Source of the DNA: Bdellovibrio sp.
GTDB lineage: Bacteria; Bdellovibrionota; Bacteriovoracia; Bacteriovoracales; Bacteriovoracaceae
NCBI GenBank assembly: GCA_016187935.1
Contig: JACPIU010000036.1
Location: 1 to 62,611 of the forward strand
Length of the DNA: 62,611 nt
Direction of reading: 5' to 3'
A program made the translations under genes and the position numbers. Each line of letters opens with the position of its first letter. Within the stretch, counting starts at the first letter, position 1. Under the pieces are notes generated by a model. It did no database searches. It was not told the origin of the DNA and saw only the letters and a list, made by a program, of their open reading frames with translations. Below, piece after piece: positions 29,901 to 38,300 of the stretch.

Positions 29901-31397
29901 CAACGTTTGAAAAGTCATCACATCCAAAGCATTATGACCAACTCCAATCCAGAGACAGTTTCCACCGATTATGACAGTTCCAACCGTCTCTATATCACCC
30001 CTCTTTTTACGGAGGATTTGTGCGAGATTTTCCGCCATGAAAATGCCGAAGGTATTATCGCATCTTTCGCCGGCCAAACCGGCATTAAAATTCGTGAACA
30101 TTTTGAACGTGGTTTTCGACGAGATTTAATGTCTTTCAATTTTCTTGGACCATCTTATGATGCCGTCGATATCACAGAGAACCGTGAACGTTTCAGTACT
30201 CTGACCGCATCCGTAGACCTGGCGCGTACCAAGAGCATGCTGGTGAAAGGTCATAAGAATCTGCTCAATGCGATGACCGAGATAGGGCTTCCCGTTATTA
30301 TTCGTCCGAGTTATGTGATCGGCGGGGAATCCATGTACATTTTTAACCATCATGAAGATATCAACCATCTTCCCCCTCAAATCAAGCAACAATTAAAACT
30401 CTCATCATCCGAATTTTTGGTGGAGACGTACCTTCGCAATGCCATTGAATACGATGTGGATTTAGTTCGGGATAAGTCCGGGAATGTGATTTTTACCGCC
30501 TGTGAACACATCGAACATGCCGGTGTCCATAGCGGAGATTCAGGAATGTTTGCCCCTCCCCTGATTCTCACTCAACGCCCATACAAAAAGTTGATGGAAA
30601 TTACTAAAAAATTGGCGAACGACTTGGAAATTGTAGGACCCATTAATTTCCAATTTGCCATAATCGAAAACGATATTTATTGCATTGAAGCTAACCCGCG
30701 CGGTTCACGCACTTTGCCGTTTTTATCTAAGGCCTATAACTTGAATATCCCCGCATTAGCAACTGATGCCATGCTGGGATTACATGTGACTCCTTTTGAA
30801 CGAGAATCGTTCCCCTACTTTAGCGTCAAACAATCGACCTTCCCCTTCGATCGTTTTATCCAAGACAACATCATCTTAGGCCCAAAAATGCGATCGACCG
30901 GTGAAACGATGGGTATCGACAGTGACAAAGACCATGCCGTTTTTAAATCTTACCTTGGCAACTATCCAAAACTTTTTGGCCCGGGAAAAATTTTGATTTC
31001 ACTGGCCGACCAGCAAAAAGCGGTTATTTTACCCTATCTTCGATCACTGATTAAGAAGGGCCATCAATTCATGGCGACGCAAGGCACTTTTGATTATATC
31101 AGAAAGCAGGGAATTCCTTGTACTTTGGTGGCCAAAATTGGGACAGGCGAAGAAAATAACGGCAATCCGACAATTTTAGAGGCCATGAAAGACGAGCAAC
31201 TCAAAATGGTTCTCAATACTCCCGCCAATCTCGGACAATCAAAGTCGGATGGTGAAGTCATTCGCAACACGGCCATCCTTTACGGTGTGCCTTGCTTCAC
31301 CAGGGCGGAAAATATACGGGCCATTCTTGAGGCCATATTAAATACTGACCATTTTCCAGTGCCAATGGCATTACAAGATTTGTACAAGGAGCTTTAA
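26961..31397 (+). CDS. carAB: Fused carbamoyl-phosphate synthase (CarA-CarB in one chain)
   Basis: One 1,478-residue chain carries both subunits. Residues 1 to ~380 are CarA, with its N-terminal domain and a class I glutaminase (GICLGHQL, catalytic Cys ~260; FHPE). From about residue 400 comes CarB, with the first ATP-grasp half (LIGSGPIKIGQASEFDYSG) and the second half (VMGSGPNRIGQGIEFDYS). The C-terminal MGS-like allosteric domain (about 1330-1478) completes it. Length equals CarA plus CarB plus a ~20-residue linker, so nothing is missing. Glutaminase and synthetase parts are joined as in eukaryotic CPS II. AAGGAGAAGG precedes the ATG, 20 bases after pyrB. Confidence 0.96.
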   Translation: MPTTELPTLNDVDFLRSLKKSRIFLHFSDGTTFRGFINKDPNDPMIKKGIWGEAAFTTGMSGYEETATDPSFLGQHIIYTMAHVGNYPSEPKVRQSKKCHATALIARNFSYNEFLATQDIPLVSGIDTRALTRFMTKGRDHHSILSLDPRAPKREAFLNAPYIYNDLHRVSQEQQQVLRAGEHPIVVINYGVKDAILSELYKLNLPLVTVPHNTSAKDILNCHPSLIFLTNGPGDPRSYKQEIQVVSELLKTTIPIRGICLGHQLITLALGAKIIKLPFGQRGANHPVFDHVTGKILITSQNHGYAADYDSIKNLATSVSSSAPLITHTSLFDHSVEGLALPSGKVKSVQFHPEANPGPRDALGFFQEIHDYLRGNVASLQKEALHLLPQYYKKGDRHIPYKKILLIGSGPIKIGQASEFDYSGTQALKALGELGLEVVLLNSNPATIMTDPEMCAKTYIEPITKETVKYIIKKEKVDAIISTMGGQTALNLCVELEEENFLREHQVTLLGAGVSTIKRTEDRTLFAQEMDKLGYKAGKRFIAHSEEEAIRLAQTTAGFPLIIRRDFALGGRGSALTHNLQELQEVFTTDIKFPITLEKSLVGYKEIEMEVMVDCEQNGVIICSIENVDPCGVHTGDSITVAPALTISDHCLQTMRDMTLKIARYMGVVAGGANVQFAVHPNNEEDITVIEMNPRVSRSSALASKATGYPIAKISAQLAVGLTLKEILNDITRVSPVAFEPTLDYVAVKIPIFPFSKFPTSSTILGPQMRSVGEVLALGGSFNEAFLKALRSLEMGLEIPSLAQLSTTPLDITPEYIRDRLQNPHQLSLLTVLEALRLKISKEEIADLSKISPWFINQMAVIYNSEEEFKKIDTPLKDVETFRPFKEIGFSDKYLAFLKDLPQKKILEYRIKEKIFPVFKAVDTCAGEFTAETPYFYSTYSEQNEAGPLSLNGRSVIVMGSGPNRIGQGIEFDYSCVKACQRLKSHHIQSIMTNSNPETVSTDYDSSNRLYITPLFTEDLCEIFRHENAEGIIASFAGQTGIKIREHFERGFRRDLMSFNFLGPSYDAVDITENRERFSTLTASVDLARTKSMLVKGHKNLLNAMTEIGLPVIIRPSYVIGGESMYIFNHHEDINHLPPQIKQQLKLSSSEFLVETYLRNAIEYDVDLVRDKSGNVIFTACEHIEHAGVHSGDSGMFAPPLILTQRPYKKLMEITKKLANDLEIVGPINFQFAIIENDIYCIEANPRGSRTLPFLSKAYNLNIPALATDAMLGLHVTPFERESFPYFSVKQSTFPFDRFIQDNIILGPKMRSTGETMGIDSDKDHAVFKSYLGNYPKLFGPGKILISLADQQKAVILPYLRSLIKKGHQFMATQGTFDYIRKQGIPCTLVAKIGTGEENNGNPTILEAMKDEQLKMVLNTPANLGQSKSDGEVIRNTAILYGVPCFTRAENIRAILEAILNTDHFPVPMALQDLYKEL

Positions 31398-31398
31398 G

Positions 31399-32148
31399 AT
31401 GCCTCACTGCTCGGCCTTAGATCGAACCTTCGTGGCCTTAGATAACATGTCGTTACAGGATGTTCGGGTGTTTTTAAAAAAAAATCCGGAAATTCTGAAT
31501 GTGAAAATCGGTCTTGAACTTTTTTTAGCGCATGGGCCACTAGTCGTAACTACGCTACGATCGGAATTTAAAACCCTGCAAAAAATTTTTCTTGATCTTA
31601 AGCTTCACGACATACCTCAAACTGTAAAAAAGGCCATCTCAGCGCTGAAAGATCTTCCCATTGATTTTTTAACCCTACACCTTACAGGTGGTCGTGAGAT
31701 GTTGCTGGCAGCACGGGAGGCCCAGCAGGCCTGGTTAAAAACAACTCAACTTCTTGGAGTCAGCTTTCTCACATCTCTCGATCAACAAGATTTTCGTGAA
31801 ATTTGGGGAATCGAAGAAAATGAAATTGCGTTCGCATTCCAACGCCTTTTTTCTTTGGCCTTAGACGTTAATATTCCTGGTCTGATTCTCTCTCCTCTCG
31901 AACTGCAACAAATTAGCGCTATGGAAAAAAGCACCGCAAAAAAATTGATTAAAATAACCCCGGGGATTCGATTTCACGAAGATCAACAAAAGCAAAAAAC
32001 TCACGATCAAAAACGTATGGCAACTTTCGAACAGGCCTTCACAGCAGGTGCCGATTATGTCGTTATTGGGCGATCATTGACGGCATGTGAAGATATCAAG
32101 ACGCGACTTAAGGCACTTGCTTCTTACCCGATTCCAGCTCATTCCTGA
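31399..32148 (+). CDS. pyrF: Orotidine 5'-phosphate decarboxylase
   Basis: Final step of UMP synthesis. The catalytic array FLDLKLHDIP (Asp66-x-Lys68-x2-Asp71) and the phosphate-binding ADYVVIGRSLT segment are intact. The length is 249. The ATG follows the carAB stop by one base, with AAGGAG inside the carAB 3' end, so it is translationally coupled. The stop overlaps the convergent protease gene by 10 bases. Confidence 0.95.
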   Translation: MPHCSALDRTFVALDNMSLQDVRVFLKKNPEILNVKIGLELFLAHGPLVVTTLRSEFKTLQKIFLDLKLHDIPQTVKKAISALKDLPIDFLTLHLTGGREMLLAAREAQQAWLKTTQLLGVSFLTSLDQQDFREIWGIEENEIAFAFQRLFSLALDVNIPGLILSPLELQQISAMEKSTAKKLIKITPGIRFHEDQQKQKTHDQKRMATFEQAFTAGADYVVIGRSLTACEDIKTRLKALASYPIPAHS

Positions 32149-33011
32149 TACAATTTTCCAGATACACCCATGGTCGTCTTCCGAAAAAACTGGCGAGATT
32201 CTTCACTCATACTTGTCAGATTTCCTAAATGATAACACGATTCACAATGATTGAGGACATAGGCTTCAGGTAAAGTTCCATAACCATTTGTTCCCCACTG
32301 GGGGCCCCATGAATTTCTAAAAATAAAACGCTTGCTGTCGGCATTATAACCAACCAAAAGAATGACATGCCCTCCGCAATCTTTTTCTTGCTTTACACAG
32401 GCCTGAACTTCCCTCGCATTGGGGGCACGGACAGCATCACCCTTGGTATTGAAAAGTTTAAAATAATACATGAGATTCATGGCCACAGGGGCCTTTTGTT
32501 CTACTAAATATTTGGCAATCTTTTCTCTTGCAACAAAGATCGGTTCCATACGATGGCCAATATGGGCGGGATCACGGGGAGGCCTTCCGGTAAAACATTC
32601 AAGCGGCCATTCACCATGATCGTCTTGACGACAACGGATATCTCCACTTTGCTGCCAATTTTGAAGAGTATAAGGCCAATCTTCTTCCAAAATGGCACCG
32701 TAGCGGAAGGCCTGGACAGCAAGATATCCGGCAAGACCATCGCCCTGGGCATAAAGGCCACGAACGTAATCGGATTCGGGTGCCTTCGTTTTCCCAAGCC
32801 AATAAGCATAGGCCTCCGATAGGTCCATCTCTTTTCCTATGTCGCGTTTTATCAAATATTCCATCATGGCGGTGGCCGCAAAAACATTGCATGTTCCACG
32901 CTCACCTTGATGTTTTACAGGCGTCATAAGGGAACGCAAGTCAATACTTTGTGCCTGTGTCAAGATTGGCAGAGTGATAATCACAGAAAAGACCCAGCAA
33001 CGTATCTTCAT
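32139..33011 (-). CDS. Secreted papain-like (C1A) cysteine peptidase
   Basis: Sec signal peptide (first ~20 residues), then directly the mature peptidase fold with no long inhibitory propeptide. The catalytic Cys is in QGERGTCNVFAA (Cys41). The His is in CGGHVILLVGYN and the Asn in FRNSWGPQWGTNGYG. Extra cysteines suggest disulphides. It probably acts in the periplasm or outside the cell; prey-protein degradation fits a predator but is inference. GGAGG precedes the ATG. Confidence 0.92.
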   Translation of the reverse strand: MKIRCWVFSVIITLPILTQAQSIDLRSLMTPVKHQGERGTCNVFAATAMMEYLIKRDIGKEMDLSEAYAYWLGKTKAPESDYVRGLYAQGDGLAGYLAVQAFRYGAILEEDWPYTLQNWQQSGDIRCRQDDHGEWPLECFTGRPPRDPAHIGHRMEPIFVAREKIAKYLVEQKAPVAMNLMYYFKLFNTKGDAVRAPNAREVQACVKQEKDCGGHVILLVGYNADSKRFIFRNSWGPQWGTNGYGTLPEAYVLNHCESCYHLGNLTSMSEESRQFFRKTTMGVSGKLYQE

Positions 33012-33141
33012 AAAAATCCTCCGCTAAACTAATGGCCTGATGTACGGCATCGCTTTTACTTCAGCAAGACAATCTCAAGAAAGTATGTAGAATTTTCAAC
33101 CAGTGCCCATTATAGTTATTAATACAAATTGAGGGATGTCT

Positions 33142-34299
33142 ATGAAAGCGCTTATCTTTCTGCTTATTTTGTTATCTTGCGCCACCGATGTTAAGCATGA
33201 ACTTGCCCCTCTTCCTCTCAATCTTGAAAAGCAACTCCGATCCAACTTACGTCAGGTCAGCGGGTTAGCGATCATGCACCGCGATGTCCTTAAAGAAAAC
33301 CACATCGCCATTTTTGATTGGGATAATACGATGATCAAAAATGATGTGGGTGATGCCACTTTTCTTTGGATGATTGAACAGAATCTTTTTATGGCGCCCA
33401 AGACTTGGTCAAGCACCTCACCATTCTTAAGCAAGCAGGCCCTCAATGAACTCAACAGGAATTGCCCCTTACAACGAAAAGGTAAGGGGATTTTTCTTTC
33501 AACTTCCTCAGAAGCTTGTGGAAAAACCTTACTCTCCATTTACGCCGATGGTGTTGTAGAAAATGATGTTCCAGCATGGGACAAGAGTGGAAAACTTTTT
33601 AATAAAATGCTTATCGAACCCAGTTATGCATGGGCAGCAGCGTTGCTACAAGGCCATCAACCTTCTGACGTTAAAGAAATTGCCACTCTCGCCATCGACC
33701 ATTTTTTGCAACGACCACTTGGAGCAAAAAAGAAATTGCACGGCAAAGAATATGCAGGTTTCCTTCGTATCTATCGCCCCATGGAAATTTTGGTAAATTA
33801 CTTGAAAAAAAACAATGTTCGAGTATGGATTGTGTCCGCTTCGGAACAACATCTTGTTGAAGTTTTTGCAGAAAAAATAGGCATCCCCTCTGATCACGTC
33901 ATCGGCATTCGTCCTGTTATCCAAGATGGGATGCTCACAAGTACATTTGAACCATGTGGCCCGCTTACCGAAAATAATCAGCAGATAATTACCTATCGCC
34001 AGGGAAAACGCTGTTGGGCCAACAAAATTATTTTTCACGTGACTTCTCCCAAAGAACAACTTGAAGCACCCGCCCCTATCTTTTTCGGTGCAGGCGATTC
34101 GGATACAGATCTGGAATTTTTACAGGATAGTAAAATCAGATTAGTCATCAACCGAAACAAGAGCGAACTCATGTGCCATGCGCTGGCAAATCAGGCCCAG
34201 CGATGGTTTATATCCCCCATGTTTATTGACCCCAAACCCAGAAAAGCCACGCCTTATGAGTGCTCTGCTTGGGGGCTACCACCACAACAAGAGCCGTGA
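33142..34299 (+). CDS. HAD-family phosphatase lipoprotein
   Basis: Signal peptide with a lipobox (LILLSCA), so membrane-anchored in the envelope. HAD motifs are FDWDNTMIKND (nucleophile and acid/base Asp), IVSASEQ and GAGDSDTDLEF, in the style of phosphoserine-phosphatase-like members. A helical cap sits between the first two motifs. The ATG at 33142 has GAGGG seven bases upstream; the ATG two codons earlier is too close. Substrate unknown. It is divergent from the papain-like gene. Confidence 0.87.
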   Translation: MKALIFLLILLSCATDVKHELAPLPLNLEKQLRSNLRQVSGLAIMHRDVLKENHIAIFDWDNTMIKNDVGDATFLWMIEQNLFMAPKTWSSTSPFLSKQALNELNRNCPLQRKGKGIFLSTSSEACGKTLLSIYADGVVENDVPAWDKSGKLFNKMLIEPSYAWAAALLQGHQPSDVKEIATLAIDHFLQRPLGAKKKLHGKEYAGFLRIYRPMEILVNYLKKNNVRVWIVSASEQHLVEVFAEKIGIPSDHVIGIRPVIQDGMLTSTFEPCGPLTENNQQIITYRQGKRCWANKIIFHVTSPKEQLEAPAPIFFGAGDSDTDLEFLQDSKIRLVINRNKSELMCHALANQAQRWFISPMFIDPKPRKATPYECSAWGLPPQQEP

Positions 34300-34519
34300 A
34301 AATCCTTGCCCTAACTGACCAGTAATTCTTCTCAGAGAGAGCAAATGTAATTGTATGAAATCACTTGTTTTTATCCATTCATTCAAATAATTTCTTACAT
34401 TTCTATCTGTAAGTTTTACAACTTTCCCCATCGAACCACTCTTTCATGGCAAAATTCACCGCTTAACAGGGAAAGGAATACCTTGAAAATTGCGACATGA
34501 GGTCAAAGAGGATTGAGCT
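34300..34519. other. Intergenic region, 220 bases
   Basis: No gene found. It is AT-rich and must hold the promoter for the following beta-barrel/metzincin pair. The best match is TTGTTT, 17 bases, TAATTT near 34363-34391, which is weak. Confidence 0.4.
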
Positions 34520-35359
34520 ATGCCAGTACCTCAAAATTTTCTTCGAAGTGGCAAATGTCTTGTCATCATGTCATTGGGAATTCTGATGTGCGGGTCGATT
34601 AATGCTCAAACACTTGAAACAAATCTCTCGCCTAATCCATGGTCGGGCAGTTTATCTGTCAGCTTGAATACCAATGCAGAAAGATGGAACAGCGAAGATC
34701 ATGCTTTGAGTAATGATTATATGTTGGGTCTCAAACGCCCTCTGGGAGACCATGCAATAGATTTTAGTCTTTCTTCCTCCAAAGACTTAACAGGTGAGCG
34801 AAAGTATGAATGGATGAATGTCAGCATGGGTCATACGACACCGACTAAGGCGCTTAATAAAATATTTGATTTGAAATTAAAAACGTCCTTGGCGGCACCT
34901 TTGAATGTTGATAAGCGCAAAAATGAAGCACTCATCTCTCAATTGACTCTCTCCCCTTCTCTCACTTTTAACTTGGAAGAGTTTGGATTTTCAGGCGTAT
35001 CATTGGCATATCGCCCCTTTGTACGACAAAATTTTCATCGCTATACGGTGTCCGCCGAAGGACGCTCAAACACCGAACGAAGTATTCGACAACGTCTGAC
35101 GCTTGGTCTTTCCATCACGGACAATTTTTCGTTTGATTTCGACGGTTCATACCAACGTAATTATACCTATCAAGGAACGGCGACGGACAGTTTCGCTTTA
35201 GATGAATCGATAAGCTATAGCTTTACACCAGCATTTTCCTGCAGTCTTGGACACTCAAATGATGGCAGTGTCCTTGCAGCAGATGGACGAACGAGCAACA
35301 TAGAATTTTCGAATATGAGAACGAGCATGTATTACGCATCTGCGGATTTTACATTTTAA
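34520..35359 (+). CDS. Outer-membrane beta-barrel-like protein
   Basis: Signal peptide ending near GSINA-QT. The mature ~250 residues show alternating polar/hydrophobic strands typical of outer-membrane barrels and end in the C-terminal Phe (YYASADFTF) recognised by the BAM machinery. No family name. It lies 21 bases before the large metzincin lipoprotein gene on the same strand, so they are probably one operon and may work together at the outer membrane. A weak GAGG site precedes the ATG. Confidence 0.75.
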   Translation: MPVPQNFLRSGKCLVIMSLGILMCGSINAQTLETNLSPNPWSGSLSVSLNTNAERWNSEDHALSNDYMLGLKRPLGDHAIDFSLSSSKDLTGERKYEWMNVSMGHTTPTKALNKIFDLKLKTSLAAPLNVDKRKNEALISQLTLSPSLTFNLEEFGFSGVSLAYRPFVRQNFHRYTVSAEGRSNTERSIRQRLTLGLSITDNFSFDFDGSYQRNYTYQGTATDSFALDESISYSFTPAFSCSLGHSNDGSVLAADGRTSNIEFSNMRTSMYYASADFTF

Positions 35360-35380
35360 TGATTATGTCGGGAGACATTT

Positions 35381-38300
35381 ATGTCACAAAAAAACACCCC
35401 TAAAATGCTTTTGATCTTGAGTGTTGCGATATTCATTGGCTGCGCCAAGGAATTACCAATTCAAGAGTCGGACGATATAAAAGACAACGTCATGGCATTA
35501 ACTCTCTTCAACGAAGAAGTGGAAATAGAAACTTCAGGAAACCAGATGATGGCATACAACGACCTCGATCTCGGGCAAGTTGTTGCCGTTAACGAAAAAA
35601 AACTCACTAATGTTGCTTTGACCAAAGGGCCCAAGGAACTGGCGCCACTTTTCAAAGATCTTCGGATTGAAAGCGAAAGTGTTGGAACGCGATTCAAGGT
35701 CAGCTTTCAAATTTCAAAGAATTATCTTGTTGCCGCCATAGATACCAATGGTGAAACCCTTTCAGGACATTCCGCGGAACTTAGCAATAACACAAAATTC
35801 ATTCCCATTTTTCAATTTCCCATTGATGCCTTTGGAATTAAACGCCGTGTGAAAAATTCTTTGGGAGAGGAAACCCGCACGGTCGAATTTGTAAGTACAA
35901 ACAGAGATTCTGCTACCCACATTAGGGTACCAACGCTGCTGTCATCGAGAAAACTTGCCGGCCTCTTTGCCAAAACACCGGAGGAACAATCCAAAGTTTT
36001 CCTGAAAACAAAAGTTGAAAATCGAGTCTGGCGTGCATTCCAAGTGCGTCGACTGGTCGGCAATGCTTCGATATTAACAGCCTCACCTTCCGGTGACAAG
36101 GCCTATCAGGATGATGATGTCGTACGGCTTAAAATCTTCGGCGATATTATTTATATCTATCGCCCTATCGCATCCAAGAATCTCACGGAAGTTGAGCAAC
36201 AAGCAGAACGTTTTGGACTTCCTATTCGGACCCTCTTGAAATGTGATGAAAGGGTTTCCAAAGCAGCAAAAATAGATGAAGCGCAATGTTTTCTCCGAGC
36301 TGAATTCAAGATTAACGTTTCTCCGGTTATTTTAAAACGAGATGAGGATGATGATGGTTCGCTTCTGGCAACCGCTTCGCTCTCATCTTCTGTTGACCAT
36401 AACCAGACTCGTCTTATTCGTCTCGATAATAATTCCTTTGAAGAGGCGAAACTCGAAATTGCAAGCGTTTTACCTTTTGGAACAGAACTCATTTTAACTA
36501 AAGCAAAAGATGTTGATCTAAATTCTGAATTCTTATATGTCCCTTCGACTCATGGTACGCCAAGAGAAGTGGTTGCCGCTGACCCTTTTTTCCAGGGTGA
36601 TGAAAAAATCGTCAAATTCAGATGGTTCGAAGATGGATTGCGTATTTACGAAATGGAAAAGGACGGTCGATTCACTGAAAACGATCTGAACAATGCTCCC
36701 GTACTCACAATTCCAGGAAGACACGTTGAATGGCAATGCGCCAAGGACCGTCAAGGCGTGTGTGTTGGGGGATTATCTGAAAACTCTCAAATTCCATGGC
36801 AGCAACGTCAATTTTTCATTCCCAACTTGGATAATATACAAGTTCAAGAGGTAAACAAGCTTAACATTTTTCAGGCCAATGATAGTTGCGTCCGCAATAC
36901 CGCTTCGAGAAAAACTCATCATGAAATAAAATCCGGTGTGTTTAATATTGAGTTGGAACGAACCTTTGAAGTTAGCAGTGACTTCTCCTGCATCATCGAT
37001 CTATTTTTCTCAGATAATTTAAAAAGTGCCTCCTTTAATGTAAAGTATTTTTACTCAATCGTCCGTTTGGGTTCTCTCATCTCCCCCGATTACGAGACGG
37101 TATACTATCCGATTACAGAACATGACGACTTCGGCTTCTTTAAAGATGAAGATTTTCGTCTCAATGACATCTATGATACGCGCCGAATGATTCAGAATTA
37201 TTATCTGAATCGCTTCAACCCTAAAAAAGGCACCATTAAGTATCACTTAAGTAAATCTTTTGATCGCCCGGAAAATCTCTTTTTAAAGGAAAGTACATAT
37301 AGGGTTGTTGAAAACATCAACAAATCCCTTGCCGCTTCCGGAACCAGCATGCAGTTGGAACTGGTGAACCCATCTGAAATCTTCCCCGGAGATTTGCGTG
37401 CCAATTCCATTGTTCTCATTGACGATCCTCTCGATAGTGGCCTTTTGGGTTACGGTCCAAGTGTCTCCAATCCGCGCACGGGTGAAATTGTTCAAGCACA
37501 CGTTAATATGTACGGTGGGGTTCTAAGAACGATGACCCGACATGTCTATCGAAGTATGGTTGATCTTTCCATTAAAAATAAAGGGACAGCTTCAATTATC
37601 GACATTGCCGACAATGCGGTCGTCGATTCTGTAACTCAAAGGGATTCCCACCCAAGAAGTCGTGCTACATTTGAAGAGAAAATGGCCCGGGTAAATTTGG
37701 AAGAACTCACAAAAAGAACAAACCTTTTCACTTCAAATCGTATTACAACAAGAGTGCAGAAACTTCTCAAAGATCGACTTTTGGCAAAGGTCGAGGCATC
37801 AACTCCCGCAGTATCTCATGGGGAGATGATGCATCTTTATGGACGTTCTGAGAGGGATCTGCGCTTACCTCCAGAGCATATGACCGAACAAGATTTGAAT
37901 TCGCTCATGTCTAAAAAAACCCCTTATGAAAATATGCTGGAACGCTATTCTAAGCATTGTGCTTATCACAAAGATTTCGTGAATATGACAATGTTTGAAA
38001 AGGCCTATATTAAGGGTATCAGAGACATTGAAGGAATTTTGAATGAAGATGGAACCCTTAAGAATTGGGATGAATTATCTTCGACGCAACAACTTAAGGC
38101 CACTGAGTTAATTGTTGGTCATGTTTATAGAACGACCTTAACTCATGAACTCGGCCATAACCTCGGCCTGCGCCATAATTTTATCGGCTCGGCCGACCAG
38201 AAAAACTTTTACACCGAAGAGGAATCAAAGGCGTTAGGTCTTGAATATGTCCCACAATATTCTTCCATTATGGACTATGGGTATAGTGAGCTAAACGAAT

